Positions 7,645 through 16,461 are shown, counted from the first letter of the stretch. The stretch: DNA of 64,000 nt from Allopontixanthobacter confluentis (GCF_009827615.1 NZ_WTYU01000001.1:641001-705000); one strand, 5' to 3'. Numbers and translations are program-made. The notes: generated by a model from the sequence alone, not told the origin.

Positions 7645-8352
7645 AACGATCGGCCCTACTGCAGGGCTAATGCCGGAAAGCCGAAGGCGCGCGGGGTCCA
7701 GCAATGCGATCCCGCGCGCACCTTCGCGTCTGATGATGCCGCTTTTTTCCAGCCGCGACAATTGGCGGCTGACGGTTTCAATCGTCAGGCCGAGCATATT
7801 GGCCATTTCGCCGCGGCTGAGCGGCAAATCGAACAGCGCCGCAGGATGACAGGGCGAATCGCTGGCAGCTTGCGCCATGGCCAGCAGCAGGCTGCCCACC
7901 TTTTCATTGGCCGAATGTTTGCCGGTCAATTGCAGCAGCAGATGAGCCCGGTGCAGATCTTCCTGCGAACGGCGCAGCAAGGCCCGTGCGAGCGAGGGAA
8001 AGCGTTCTATCGCCCCGTCCATATTGGCGCGGCTGAATGTGCACAGCTTGCTATCGGTCAGGGCAACAACGTCAAATTGGGCAAAGGGCTGAAACATCTC
8101 GCCAATGAAACCCGACGGATGGACCAATGCCAGAATGCGTTCCTCCCCATCAGGATCAATACTGGTCACTTTCAATGCGCCGCTGATCAGCGTGGCGCAG
8201 GCTGTCATTTCATCGCCGGCGTGAAACAGAATATCCCCCCGGCCAATATCGCGGATGCGCCCTGCTGCCGCCAATGCCTGCCGCTCGCTTTCGTCCAGCA
8301 CGGAGCAGGCAGCGCGGTCACGCACAGGGCAGGTGTCGCAGGCAAAGCTCAT
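7636..8352 (-). CDS. Crp/Fnr family regulator with iron-sulfur cysteines (FnrL/FnrN type)
   Basis: A 238-residue regulator with a cyclic-nucleotide-type sensor domain and a C-terminal winged helix. The N-terminus carries C5, C8 and C16 in a C-x2-C-x7-C arrangement, with a further cysteine at 104. This is the pattern of oxygen-sensing FNR proteins of alphaproteobacteria (FnrL, FnrN). The recognition helix TIETVSRQLSRLE has the E-x-x-S-R residues that read TTGAT half-sites. It is probably cotranscribed with the preceding lipoprotein gene, whose stop overlaps its ATG. It is a likely binder of the box at 7154-7169. Confidence 0.92.
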   Translation of the reverse strand: MSFACDTCPVRDRAACSVLDESERQALAAAGRIRDIGRGDILFHAGDEMTACATLISGALKVTSIDPDGEERILALVHPSGFIGEMFQPFAQFDVVALTDSKLCTFSRANMDGAIERFPSLARALLRRSQEDLHRAHLLLQLTGKHSANEKVGSLLLAMAQAASDSPCHPAALFDLPLSRGEMANMLGLTIETVSRQLSRLEKSGIIRREGARGIALLDPARLRLSGISPAVGPIVSH

Positions 8353-8864
8353 GTTGGCAGCCGCGCCCGCAACCTGTTCAGCACCGCGTCCAGCTCTGAT
8401 ACAAGGGCAATTACATCGGCGCGGGTGGCTGAAATTTCCTCGCGCGTTTCGAAACTGATCGCGGCATCTGTGTAGATAAGATCAAGATCGCCCAGCGGCA
8501 GGGCGGCCTGACTGCGTTTCGAATCGAGATCGGCCAGGGCCACCTGTGCGATGGCCCAGCTGTCGCTCGCCACGCCTGAACCTCTGGCAGAATTTACCAG
8601 GCCAGTGGCGCGCGGTGCTGCCTGCATGAAGGCACCATGCGCCTTTACCGCATCGGCGCGCAACTGGCCCAGCCGGGCGATCAGATCGGCGCTGGCAGGC
8701 GCGCGTTCAACAGGCGCTGCCATGTCTGCCTCTGCCTCGAACGTGCCGCTGACCCGTTCGGCATCACGAATCGCGAGCGAGGGGTATTTGTCGCCCGCAG
8801 ACGCGCAACCCGAAAGAAAGGTGGCCAGAGCGAGCAAGCACAGGTAGGGGCGGTGTTCTATCAT
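8349..8864 (-). CDS. Small lipoprotein of unknown function
   Basis: A 171-residue protein with a clear lipoprotein signal: hydrophobic LCLLALATF followed by the lipobox LSGC, lipidated cysteine at residue 20. The rest is soluble, helical and rich in Ala, Asp and Arg, ending in LVSELDAVLNRLRARLPT. I place the start at the ATG at 8864, because the frame upstream has no signal character. It overlaps the FNR-type regulator by four bases and is probably transcribed with it. No family was recognised. Confidence 0.82.
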   Translation of the reverse strand: MIEHRPYLCLLALATFLSGCASAGDKYPSLAIRDAERVSGTFEAEADMAAPVERAPASADLIARLGQLRADAVKAHGAFMQAAPRATGLVNSARGSGVASDSWAIAQVALADLDSKRSQAALPLGDLDLIYTDAAISFETREEISATRADVIALVSELDAVLNRLRARLPT

Positions 8865-9075
8865 CGTTTCGTCTTTAGCACGGCGGGCGCTCCACACCAG
8901 AGGTTGAAGCAAAAGCACCGCCTCAATATAAAAACCATGCTGTCTGGCGTTGACTTGACGGCTGTCATCCCTTAACGGCTCCCATCTTTCCGGGGTCCGC
9001 TTATTGGCGGTGTTTCGGTCGCGCCGGTTCCATTGTTGGGATCGGCACAGCAATTAGATTGAAAGTGAAATCACC

Positions 9076-9570
9076 ATGTTCGCAGTCGTGCGCACAGGCG
9101 GCAAACAATACCGGGTTGCTGCCGGAGACAAGATCGCAGTTGAAAAGCTCGCTGGCGAAGCCGGCGATACGGTAACCCTGGGCGACATTCTGCTCGCCGG
9201 CGAAGGCGATTCTATCGCTGATGTGTCGAAGGTTGCTGTTTCGGCAGAAATCATCGCGCAGGCCAAGAGCGAGAAGGTGATCGTTTTCAAAAAGCGTCGC
9301 CGCCACAATTATCGCCGCAAGAACGGCCACCGCCAGCAGTTGACGCTGCTGCGCATTCTTTCGGTTGGCGATTCGAAGGCACCTGCCAAGAATGCAGCTG
9401 CCAAGGCAGATACCGCACCCAAGGCTGAAGAAGCCAAGGCTGCACCTGCTGCTGAAAAGGCACCTGCTGCTGAAAAGGCTGCGCCAAAGAAGGCCGCTGC
9501 TGAAAAGGCACCTGCCAAGAAGCCAGCCGCCAAGAAAGCACCTGCTGCCAAGGCAGCGGACACGAAGTAA
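9076..9570 (+). CDS. rplU: 50S ribosomal protein L21 with Ala/Lys-rich tail
   Basis: The first ~100 residues are a typical L21 ([18 protein letters not shown], then [17 protein letters not shown] and the ILSVGD end). Residues from about 103 to 164 are a low-complexity tail made of repeats such as AAEKAPA and AKKAPA, with period-like DNA repetition around 9440-9560. The tail is basic and probably disordered. Normal L21 is about 103 residues; extended tails occur in some alphaproteobacteria. rpmA follows after 26 bp, the standard order. The upstream 211 bp hold two overlapping TTGAC motifs near 8950-8960 but no convincing -10. Confidence 0.96.
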   Translation: MFAVVRTGGKQYRVAAGDKIAVEKLAGEAGDTVTLGDILLAGEGDSIADVSKVAVSAEIIAQAKSEKVIVFKKRRRHNYRRKNGHRQQLTLLRILSVGDSKAPAKNAAAKADTAPKAEEAKAAPAAEKAPAAEKAAPKKAAAEKAPAKKPAAKKAPAAKAADTK

Positions 9571-9596
9571 GTCGCAAGACTTAGGAGTTATTTGAG

Positions 9597-9866
9597 ATGG
9601 CACATAAAAAAGCAGGCGGTTCATCCCGCAACGGTCGCGACTCAGCAGGTCGGCGCCTTGGTGTGAAGAAGTTCGGCGGTCAGGAAGTGATCGGCGGCAA
9701 TATTCTCGTGCGTCAGCGCGGCACCAAATTCTACCCTGGCACCAATGTCGGCCTCGGCAAGGATCACACCCTTTTTGCAACCGCAGAAGGCCGCGTGCGA
9801 TTCCATTCCGGCAAACAAGGCCGCAAATACGTGTCGGTAGACATGATGGCTGAAGCCGCAGAATAA
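9597..9866 (+). CDS. rpmA: 50S ribosomal protein L27
   Basis: An 89-residue protein matching L27 over its full length: [20 protein letters not shown] at the N-terminus, VKKFGGQ, and the [10 protein letters not shown] core. L27 reaches toward the peptidyl-transferase centre through its N-terminus. The N-terminus begins directly with AHKKAGGSS and has no extra cleavable peptide of the Firmicutes type. A TTAGGAGTTATTTGAG sequence provides a good ribosome-binding site. A GC-rich hairpin follows at 9929-9960. Confidence 0.97.
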   Translation: MAHKKAGGSSRNGRDSAGRRLGVKKFGGQEVIGGNILVRQRGTKFYPGTNVGLGKDHTLFATAEGRVRFHSGKQGRKYVSVDMMAEAAE

Positions 9867-9928
9867 GCGGACGCACCGATAAAGGGGGCGTCCAACAGGA
9901 TGGCCCAGCCGGTTCAGACCGGCACCGT

Positions 9929-9960
9929 AGAGGGAGATAGGGCCAACCTGTCTCCCTCTT
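9929..9960 (+). terminator. Stem-loop after rpmA
   Basis: A 12-bp stem (AGAGGGAGATAG with CTGTCTCCCTCT, one G-U pair) encloses a 7-base loop. It lies 62 bp after the rpmA stop. The following T run is short (TTGT), so it may be a weak intrinsic terminator. Confidence 0.5.
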
Positions 9961-10073
9961 GTCGTATCTCCCTCGCGAAAAAACCAGCCGGCGGGCGAAA
10001 TTCGCTTTTGCCGCAATGGTAATGTCACTCAGCATCCCCAAAAGGGGCGCTGTGGGGCGAGAGGAGACGGGGT

Positions 10074-10619
10074 ATGTTTCATCGCAGTGAGAGATTGTTT
10101 CTTCGGCCTGCCTGGCCAGAGGACTGGAATGACATTTTAGCCGCGATTGCAGACGAGGCGATCGTGCGCCATCTGGCCGCAGCGCCATGGCCTTATCGTG
10201 AAAGCCATGCGCGCGCCTTCGTGGCGAAGGCGCAAGACCCGCTCTATCCCAATTTTCTGGTGACACTGCCCGAAGCAGGCTCGTCAAAACTGGTCGGAAT
10301 GTGCGGCCTTGTCGGGCAGGAAGAGGGCGCAGGTGTGCAACTGGGCTATTGGATTGCGCGGCCTTACTGGGGCAACGGCTTTGCCACGGAAGCCGCCCGC
10401 GCGGTGATCGAAATTGCCCGCATCATCGGACACCGGCATATTTCTGCTGCGCATCATGTAGATAACCCGGCATCGGGCAAAGTGCTGCGCAGGGCCGGTT
10501 TCCTGCCGACAGGACGCGTTGCGCCGACCTATTGCCTGGCGCGCCATGAAGATGTGGACAGCGTGTTTTACGAATATGATCTGGCAGCAGATCAATTGCC
10601 ATCGATGCGGGCGGCCTGA
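10074..10619 (+). CDS. GNAT family N-acetyltransferase, RimJ/RimL type
   Basis: A 181-residue acetyltransferase. It begins SERLFLRPAWPEDW, typical of the RimJ/RimL group, and has the acetyl-CoA motif YWGNGFATEAARAVIEIA with preceding GYWIARPYWG near residue 97. HVDNPASGKVLRRAGF is the family motif B. Substrates of this subgroup include protein N-termini and small amines, and the sequence does not settle which. A GAGGAGACGGGGT sequence provides the ribosome-binding site. The gene stands alone. Confidence 0.88.
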   Translation: MFHRSERLFLRPAWPEDWNDILAAIADEAIVRHLAAAPWPYRESHARAFVAKAQDPLYPNFLVTLPEAGSSKLVGMCGLVGQEEGAGVQLGYWIARPYWGNGFATEAARAVIEIARIIGHRHISAAHHVDNPASGKVLRRAGFLPTGRVAPTYCLARHEDVDSVFYEYDLAADQLPSMRAA

Positions 10620-10639
10620 CCGGCCGCCCGCAGGAAGGT

Positions 10640-11515
10640 TCAGGCAGCAGGCATCACTGCGTCAGGAAAGTCACTTTCATATTTCCGGATCAGTGGCCGG
10701 TCATCGTGGTTCCACGGATGAAAGCCGGGGAGGAAATATGCCGCCCACTGGCCGGCAATTCGCCGCAGGAAGCCGGGCTTCCACAACAGATAGGCGGCAA
10801 TCCTGCGCCTTGCTTCCCCGGCGGGGATGCCATCCTGTGCCAGCAATTCCACCATGTCCGACACGCGGTGCGTGATGAAATTCTTGGTCACGATCAGCAT
10901 CATGAGCGATTTCACTTTCCAGCGTTTGAATCGGGTCCAGTCGCGCGTGGCGTGCAGCCACGTGTCATAGGCGACACCCTTATGCTCCACTTCTTCGGCT
11001 GAATGCCATTTCCACAAATCACCCAGATCGCCATCGGCGCCTTCAAGGTGGGCAGGATGGGTCAGCAGTTCCTGGCCGAGCATGGCAGTGAAATGTTCCA
11101 GCGCCATGGTGGCTGCCAGGTTGAGAATTTGCGGACGGCCCTTGGTCAGCGCCAGCATTTCTTCCACCCGCTGATCGATGAAGGAAATGTCATATCCGGC
11201 ATTTTCCGCCAGTTTGTTGAACACGATATGTTCGCGCGTGTGGTTGATTTCCTGCTTCACGAATGCGCGGATTTCAGCTTCCAGCTTGGGCGGTGCGCCG
11301 TCGCGGTGCGCTTTGACCGATTCGATGAAGAAAGCCTCGCCGCGCGGGAATGTCGCAGACAAAGCGTTGAACCATGCGGTCCCCACAGGATCACCGTTCA
11401 GCCACCAGCGGCGCGTTTTGGAGCCTCGGCCGAACTTGCGATTGCGCACGGTGATGTCGAGATCATCCGGGCTGCGGCCGGGGGATGCGAAATTGATTTT
11501 TGCAGGAGCGTTCAT
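10640..11515 (-). CDS. Metal-dependent hydrolase family protein (PF10118)
   Basis: A 291-residue protein that I recognise as the 'predicted metal-dependent hydrolase' family. Possible ligand motifs, which resemble a ferritin-like di-metal site, are EINHTREH near residue 90, ALEHFTAMLG near 138 and HSAEEVEHKGVAYD near 170. The reaction and substrate are not known. It is divergent from a TetR regulator, and its promoter at 11545-11573 is covered by two TetR-like palindromes, so repression by that regulator is likely. The ATG at 11515 follows a GGATGGACCA stretch. Confidence 0.82.
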   Translation of the reverse strand: MNAPAKINFASPGRSPDDLDITVRNRKFGRGSKTRRWWLNGDPVGTAWFNALSATFPRGEAFFIESVKAHRDGAPPKLEAEIRAFVKQEINHTREHIVFNKLAENAGYDISFIDQRVEEMLALTKGRPQILNLAATMALEHFTAMLGQELLTHPAHLEGADGDLGDLWKWHSAEEVEHKGVAYDTWLHATRDWTRFKRWKVKSLMMLIVTKNFITHRVSDMVELLAQDGIPAGEARRRIAAYLLWKPGFLRRIAGQWAAYFLPGFHPWNHDDRPLIRKYESDFPDAVMPAA

Positions 11516-11531
11516 TGGTCCATCCGTGCTT

Positions 11532-11575
11532 ACTTACATGGATGTAAATACGCCTTACTTACACCAGTGTCAATA
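11532..11575. promoter_or_regulatory. Tandem TetR-type operators
   Basis: Two related inverted repeats, ACTTACATGGATGTAAATA (11532-11550) and ACTTACACCAGTGTCAATA (11557-11575), are spaced 25 bp apart. The first has a perfect core TTACAT-GG-ATGTAA; the second is imperfect. They cover the -10 and the -35 of the minus-strand promoter. The divergent TetR gene at 11731 is the obvious candidate ligand-responsive repressor. Confidence 0.72.
11545..11573 (-). promoter_or_regulatory. Sigma-70 promoter of the metal-dependent hydrolase gene
   Basis: Read on the minus strand there is a consensus -35 TTGACA (11568-11573), a 17-base spacer and a -10 TATTTA (11545-11550). Transcription would start near 11538, leaving a leader of about 23 bases before the ATG. 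Both elements are overlapped by the two inverted repeats described next. Confidence 0.75.
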
Positions 11576-11730
11576 GTGGCCGGGGCGCGTGCTGTCGGCC
11601 AATCATCCTGCCTGTCACAGCAAGCGGGCAATAGTACCGCCTGCGGCCTTGTTTCGCGGGGCACTGCGTTCTAGGCGTTGCAGCATTGGCACGGAATTCA
11701 TGATGCGATCTGCCAAATTTAAGGTCCCAG

Positions 11731-12330
11731 ATGGTAACCCGAAAACGCCTGTCTCCTGAAGAATCCCGTTCTGCGGCCCTCCAAGCGGCACGCGCGCTGC
11801 TGATTGAAACAGGGCCGCAATCGGTCACTCTCAAGGCGGTGGCGGGCCGCATCGGGCGCACGCATGCCAATTTGCTGCACCATTTCGGCTCTGCCTCCGG
11901 CCTGCAAAAAGCGCTGGCCGAACATCTGGCATGGACGGTGTGCGAAACGATCAAGGATGCCGTGCGCGCCAGCTGGGTGGGGCTGGGCACCCCGCGCGAA
12001 GTGGTTGACCTGGCGTTTGATGCTTTTGACAAGGAAGGCGCCGGCGCGCTGGCGGGCTGGATGCTGCTGACCGGCAATGAAGACGCGCTTGATCCGATTG
12101 TGGAAGCAATCCACGCGCTGGTGGATGAGATTGCGCCTGAAGAAGCCGCCCACGGCCGGATTGACGGAATGCGCGTGCATCAAGACACGTTGACGCTGGT
12201 ACTGCTGGCGCTGGGCGATGCGCTGATGGGGCAGGCACTGGCCAATTCGCTCGGCTTGCCGCGCCACACGGCGCGTGACCGGGCAGAAAAATTGCTGATG
12301 GCTTCGGTGGAAGAACACGCAAACCAGTAA
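11731..12330 (+). CDS. TetR/AcrR family transcriptional regulator
   Basis: A 199-residue protein with an N-terminal TetR helix-turn-helix: SRSAALQAARALLIETGPQSVTLKAVAGRIGRTHANLLHHFGS spans about residues 11-55, and NLLHHFG is the typical recognition helix end. The C-terminal ligand domain is variable and gives no clue to the effector. It is transcribed away from the metal-dependent hydrolase gene, whose promoter carries two palindromes. An AAGGTCCCAG sequence precedes the ATG. Local autoregulation is possible because the 215-bp intergenic region is shared. Confidence 0.9.
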   Translation: MVTRKRLSPEESRSAALQAARALLIETGPQSVTLKAVAGRIGRTHANLLHHFGSASGLQKALAEHLAWTVCETIKDAVRASWVGLGTPREVVDLAFDAFDKEGAGALAGWMLLTGNEDALDPIVEAIHALVDEIAPEEAAHGRIDGMRVHQDTLTLVLLALGDALMGQALANSLGLPRHTARDRAEKLLMASVEEHANQ

Positions 12331-12363
12331 GCCAGCCAGGGCCTTGCTGCCGCTTTGATAGTC

Positions 12364-12423
12364 GGCCAGTTCGGGCCAGTTCGGGCCAGTTCAGGCCAGT
12401 TCAGGCCAGTTCAGGCCAGTTCA
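12364..12423. repeat. Six tandem copies of a 10-bp unit across the ygfZ stop codon
   Basis: Two copies of GGCCAGTTCG are followed by four copies of GGCCAGTTCA without interruption. On the minus strand the last two copies encode the C-terminal PELA and the TGA stop of the neighbouring gene; the other four lie in the short space toward the convergent tetR gene. Confidence 0.95.
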
Positions 12424-13166
12424 GGCGCCCCAAGGTCCATCCACGCAGGGGTCAGCTCCGGGGTAATATCTTCAACCCTGCGGTGATCCACTGCCAGACC
12501 CAATGCGGGATAGGCGGCTTTGTGGCGTTTTTCATCGGATTGGTCCAGCGGCACGACAATCAGGCGCCGGTTCACTTTTTGCCGCCAGTTCATGCGGGCC
12601 GTATTTTCCTGGCCGATGTAGCAGCCTTTTTCGAATGATACGCCGTGCAGATCTACTGCATTGGCTTCCAGCCACAGCACATCGCCCAATTCAGCGCGGC
12701 CTTCTGTCACACCCAGCCGCAGCCGGTGTTTCAGCCAGGCTGCATCAGCAGGCTTATCGTCCGCGCTGGCAGGGGCCAGCCACCTCTGGCCAAGATCACC
12801 CAGCCGCGGGTCGGGCGCTCCGCCATCGCCCTGTTCGGCCTGCCAGTTCACGGCAACATCATCATCGCGGGCAATGCTGATTTTGCGCCGCAGCCGATAA
12901 AGCGACAGGCGCTTTACAAGTTCGTCAGCCGCGCTTGCTTCGCAGTCCAGCAGCAATTGCCCGTGACCGGCGGGCCAGACGATGAAGTCGAACATTGCCT
13001 TGCCCTGCGCGCTCAACAGGCCTGCCCAAACAGGCAGCATGCCTGCCACATCGTTAGTGACCAGCCCTTGCAGAAACCCGGTGACATCATCAGCAGGCTC
13101 GGCAGTGCCGGATGGTTGCGGAGCCAGCCGGATAACGGCACGATCGAACAGGCGGGTTGCAGGCAT
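12411..13166 (-). CDS. ygfZ: YgfZ/GcvT-like folate-binding protein
   Basis: A 251-residue protein of the YgfZ family, tetrahydrofolate-dependent factors that help iron-sulfur cluster enzymes and tRNA thiolation. The hallmark motif KGCYIGQE is present as [15 protein letters not shown] near residue 180, including the conserved cysteine. I used the ATG at 13166; an in-frame TTG nine bases earlier has a better-spaced GGAG and is a possible alternative. The C-terminus and stop are encoded by a 10-bp tandem repeat, so the last four residues are probably recent and not functional. Confidence 0.9.
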   Translation of the reverse strand: MPATRLFDRAVIRLAPQPSGTAEPADDVTGFLQGLVTNDVAGMLPVWAGLLSAQGKAMFDFIVWPAGHGQLLLDCEASAADELVKRLSLYRLRRKISIARDDDVAVNWQAEQGDGGAPDPRLGDLGQRWLAPASADDKPADAAWLKHRLRLGVTEGRAELGDVLWLEANAVDLHGVSFEKGCYIGQENTARMNWRQKVNRRLIVVPLDQSDEKRHKAAYPALGLAVDHRRVEDITPELTPAWMDLGAPELA

Positions 13167-13206
13167 GGTCTTCAAATGTGCTCCACGTCGTCAGGTTTCA
13201 ATGGTT

Positions 13207-13261
13207 GGCTTCCAGGGGCTGGCTTCAGGGGCCGGTCGTCAATGGCCGGTCTTCAGGGGCC
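13207..13261. repeat. Degenerate ~14-bp tandem repeat across the ATP-grasp stop codon
   Basis: Four units of 13-14 bp follow each other: GGCTTCCAGGGGCT, GGCTTCAGGGGCC, GGTCGTCAATGGCC and GGTCTTCAGGGGCC. The TGA stop of the minus-strand gene lies inside the second unit (13225-13227), so the C-terminal dozen residues are repeat-encoded. Confidence 0.75.
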
Positions 13262-14148
13262 ATGCTGCCCAACTGCCGCATGATGGCCTTCACCACCTGC
13301 TCGCCCATATGCGGGCCTTGCAGCGGGTAGAGATAGGGTTCGATCATTTCCGCTTCCATCAGGGCCAATGCGCCATTTGCGCCGCGTACCATATCGACGC
13401 GGGCATAGAGCGGCGTGGGGAAGGGCAGGGCCGCAATAATGGCGCTGGCCGCAGCGCGGTCGGCAGCGTCCGGGCAAAATGCTTCTTCCCTGCCGCCATA
13501 GACAGACTGGATGCGGTAATCACCCGCGGCCGCCGTTTTAAGCACGCAATGGGACAATTCGCCATCAATGAAGATGAAGGAATATTCGCCCTCGGTTGTT
13601 ATTGCGGGAAGAAAGGGCTGGATCATGGCCGGGCGGTCCATGGTCCATCCGGCCAGCGCAGCATCGCCGCGAGAGAATATGAACTGACCTTCCGCCCCAG
13701 CGCCCACGCGGCGTTTCACGACCACAGTGTCGCAGGCAAAATGCGCGAATGCGGCTTCCACATCGCTGCTGGAAGGGGCTTCGGGCCACAGGGTGGGGAT
13801 GGTGGGTGCGCCGGCATCGGTAAGTTCGCGCAGATAGGATTTGTCGATATTCCAGCGGACAATTCCGGCAGAATTGCACAGGATAATGCCCGCCTGTTCC
13901 AGCCTGTCCAACTGGCCCAGAAACGCATCCTTGCTGTCCTGATAGTCCCACACGGTTCCCAGCAACACCAATTGCATGCCTGCAAAATCCTGCACCGGGC
14001 GGCGCCAGTCCATTTCCACCAGTTCCATCCCTGCAGGTTCCATCGCGCCCCTCAGCGCAGCTACCTGCTGGTCATGTTCGAACGCATCGGCGCGCCGCAC
14101 GGGCGACCCTGTCAGGGTGCCGGGACAGGCGAGAAAACCAATTTTCAT
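13225..14148 (-). CDS. ATP-grasp domain protein of unknown substrate
   Basis: A 307-residue protein beginning [12 protein letters not shown]. The middle shows ATP-grasp features: [20 protein letters not shown] near residue 110, a nucleotide-lysine strand [47 protein letters not shown], and the metal-ligand region [10 protein letters not shown]...[12 protein letters not shown]. This order is that of glutathione-synthetase-like ligases, but the partner acids are not identifiable. It is divergent from pyrC with 99 bp between. I chose the ATG at 14148 because upstream codons lack conservation character. Its 3' end is made of tandem repeats. Confidence 0.82.
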   Translation of the reverse strand: MKIGFLACPGTLTGSPVRRADAFEHDQQVAALRGAMEPAGMELVEMDWRRPVQDFAGMQLVLLGTVWDYQDSKDAFLGQLDRLEQAGIILCNSAGIVRWNIDKSYLRELTDAGAPTIPTLWPEAPSSSDVEAAFAHFACDTVVVKRRVGAGAEGQFIFSRGDAALAGWTMDRPAMIQPFLPAITTEGEYSFIFIDGELSHCVLKTAAAGDYRIQSVYGGREEAFCPDAADRAAASAIIAALPFPTPLYARVDMVRGANGALALMEAEMIEPYLYPLQGPHMGEQVVKAIMRQLGSMAPEDRPLTTGP

Positions 14149-14247
14149 GGGCGGTGCACAAACCTCCGGAACGCAGAATGCAAGGGGCGGCATAGGCGGG
14201 AAGCTGATCGCTGGCCAGAAATGGATGCGGCGATTAAGGGTTGTGCA

Positions 14248-15288
14248 ATGTCTGACACAGCGATTCTGACCATCCGCCAGCCCGATGACTGGCATGTCCA
14301 CCTCCGCGATGGCGATGTGATGCGCGGCGTGGTGGCGCATACCGCGCGCCAGTTTGCGCGTGCCATTGTCATGCCCAACCTATCCCCGCCTGTTACCACC
14401 ATGGCAGCGGCGCAGGAATACCGGGCGCGCATTGCTGCCGCAGTGCCGTCAGATTGCCAGTTCGAACCGCTGATGACCTGCTATCTGACCGATTCTTCCG
14501 ACCCTGACGAACTGGCTCGCGGTTTTGCGGCTGGCGTGTTCACGGCGGCAAAGCTGTATCCGGCCAATGCCACGACCAATTCCGCCCACGGCGTCAGCAA
14601 TATTTCTGCAATCCGGCCGACGCTGGAACGCATGCAGGCAATCGGCATGCCGCTGCTGATCCACGGCGAAGTGACCGATAGTGAAGTGGATATTTTCGAC
14701 CGGGAAGCGGTGTTCATCGACCGGACAATGGCCGGCCTCGTGCGTGACATGGCTGGCCTGAAAATAGTGTTTGAACACATCACCACGCAGGATGCCGTTC
14801 AATTTGTGGACGCAGCCGGCCTCAATGTGGCGGCGACCATCACGCCGCAGCATCTGCATATCAATCGCAATGCCATGCTGGTCGGCGGCATCCGCCCGCA
14901 CGCCTATTGCCTGCCAGTGGCCAAGCGTGAAAAACACCGGCTGGCGCTGCGCAAGGCGGCAACGTCGGGGTCTGCCAAATATTTTCTCGGCACTGACAGC
15001 GCGCCCCATGCCGTCAGCGCAAAAGAAAGCGCCTGCGGCTGTGCGGGTATTTTCAACGCACCATTCGCGCTGGAAAGTTATGCTGCCGTATTCGACGAAG
15101 AAAATGCGCTGGACCGGCTGGAAGCATTCGCATCCGAAAACGGACCGCGCTTTTACGGCCTGCCGCTGAATGAAGGCACGGTGACGCTGGAACGCGCCGA
15201 TGTGCTGGTGCCAGACCAGATTGACGCAAATGGCACAGATATTGTGCCATTTCACGCAGGCGAAACTCTGGGCTGGCGCCTCCGCTGA
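14248..15288 (+). CDS. pyrC: Dihydroorotase
   Basis: A 346-residue type II dihydroorotase, essentially the length of E. coli PyrC (348). It catalyses the reversible cyclisation of carbamoyl aspartate to dihydroorotate in pyrimidine synthesis. Metal ligands are visible: the DWHVHLRDG motif near residue 15, [11 protein letters not shown] carrying the carboxylated lysine near residue 100, HGEVTD near 138, FEHITT near 177 and the aspartate in FLGTDSAPH near 250. The start is the ATG at 14248 ([18 protein letters not shown]). The very long open frame upstream is antisense to two other genes and is not part of it. Confidence 0.96.
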   Translation: MSDTAILTIRQPDDWHVHLRDGDVMRGVVAHTARQFARAIVMPNLSPPVTTMAAAQEYRARIAAAVPSDCQFEPLMTCYLTDSSDPDELARGFAAGVFTAAKLYPANATTNSAHGVSNISAIRPTLERMQAIGMPLLIHGEVTDSEVDIFDREAVFIDRTMAGLVRDMAGLKIVFEHITTQDAVQFVDAAGLNVAATITPQHLHINRNAMLVGGIRPHAYCLPVAKREKHRLALRKAATSGSAKYFLGTDSAPHAVSAKESACGCAGIFNAPFALESYAAVFDEENALDRLEAFASENGPRFYGLPLNEGTVTLERADVLVPDQIDANGTDIVPFHAGETLGWRLR

Positions 15289-15328
15289 CAGTTATGGCTA
15301 ACAGTTGCGGCTGGCTTTTCGCTGGCTG

Positions 15329-16279
15329 TCAGGCGGGCAGGGTGGACTTGGCCTGCGCGCTGCGTTTGGCAACCAGGTCCCAGACAAACACTGCCAGCGC
15401 GGCCCAGATCAGGATGAAGCAGGCAAGCTGTACCGGCTTCAGTTCCTCACCGAACAGGAAAATGCCGAGGAAAAAGACAATCGTGGGCGCCAGAAACTGG
15501 ATGAAACCAAGCGTGGAATAATCCATCCGCCGCGCAGCAATGGCAAATAACAACAGCGGAATGGCGGTGACCACGCCGCCTAATATCAGCAACAAACTAA
15601 GCCCGATGTCCTGTCCGAAGGATGCGCCCTGTTCGGTCCCGGCATAATAGAAAGCCACGCCGATTGCAGGCAGCAGCAGAATAGAAGATTCAATCGTCAG
15701 CCCCGGAAGCGCGCCCACCGCGACCTGTTTGCGCAGCAGGCCATAAGTGCCAAAACTGATGGCCAGTGTAAGGCTGATCCACAAGGTCGTCAGCGCGCCG
15801 CCCAGCAGTAGCGAAACTGCAACAGCCGCGATGCCCACCGCAGCCCATTGGCGCTTGCTCAGTTTTTCACCCAGAACCAGAGTGCCCAGCAGCACATTGA
15901 TCAGCGGGTTGATATAATAGCCAAGGCTGGCGGCCAGCACATGCCCATCCTGGACAGCCCAGATATAGACCAGCCAGTTAATACCGATCAGCACGGCACT
16001 GGCGGTAAGGGTCAGCATGACGCGTACATTGCCAAGGGCGGCACGCACTTCTGTTCCCTGTTTACGAAAAGCCACGATCAACAGGCAGATCGGCACGGTC
16101 CAGATGATTCGCCAGCCGACAAATTCAATCGGTGGCACTGATTTGACCAGAATGAGGTAGAGCGGCAAAAAGCCCCAGATCAGATAGGCACCAAGGGCTG
16201 CGGGCAGGCCGGAAGCGCCACCAGAGCTGGATCCTGATGGTTCGGAATTACCGGCTGGCTGGGTGGGGATGGGGCGCAT
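15329..16279 (-). CDS. rarD: RarD-type EamA family transporter
   Basis: A 316-residue inner-membrane protein with ten hydrophobic segments. After a polar N-terminus of about 27 residues, the RarD signature ALGAYLIWGFLPLYLILVKSVPP is followed by EFVGWRIIWTVPICLLI and the second-half GYYINPLINVLLGTLVLGEKLS. RarD proteins belong to the drug/metabolite superfamily; E. coli RarD is linked to chloramphenicol sensitivity but its substrate is not certain. It converges with pyrC, leaving 40 bp between the stops. Confidence 0.9.
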   Translation of the reverse strand: MRPIPTQPAGNSEPSGSSSGGASGLPAALGAYLIWGFLPLYLILVKSVPPIEFVGWRIIWTVPICLLIVAFRKQGTEVRAALGNVRVMLTLTASAVLIGINWLVYIWAVQDGHVLAASLGYYINPLINVLLGTLVLGEKLSKRQWAAVGIAAVAVSLLLGGALTTLWISLTLAISFGTYGLLRKQVAVGALPGLTIESSILLLPAIGVAFYYAGTEQGASFGQDIGLSLLLILGGVVTAIPLLLFAIAARRMDYSTLGFIQFLAPTIVFFLGIFLFGEELKPVQLACFILIWAALAVFVWDLVAKRSAQAKSTLPA

Positions 16280-16461
16280 CGACAGCCTTTAGGACCGCGC
16301 GAAACAGGCGGCAAGCAGCGTTTCGTCCCATCAATCGGCTCGTTTCATCGCGCCTTTGTAATTCTGCACCTCTCGTTGCATTCTGTTCAGGAAAGCATCG
16401 CTAGATATGAATGGACAGACCGAGCGACGTGCTGGCCAGAAAGATAGCGAAGGAAATTACA

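Noticed and set aside
8949-8979. Promoter with overlapping TTGACT/TTGACG before rplU
   Set aside because: No acceptable -10 hexamer at 16-18 bp; not listed as a feature.
12982-14247. Open frame on the plus strand continuing upstream of pyrC for more than 1200 bp
   Set aside because: It lies antisense to ygfZ and the ATP-grasp gene, has no ribosome-binding site and no family character. pyrC itself begins at 14248 with the correct N-terminus.
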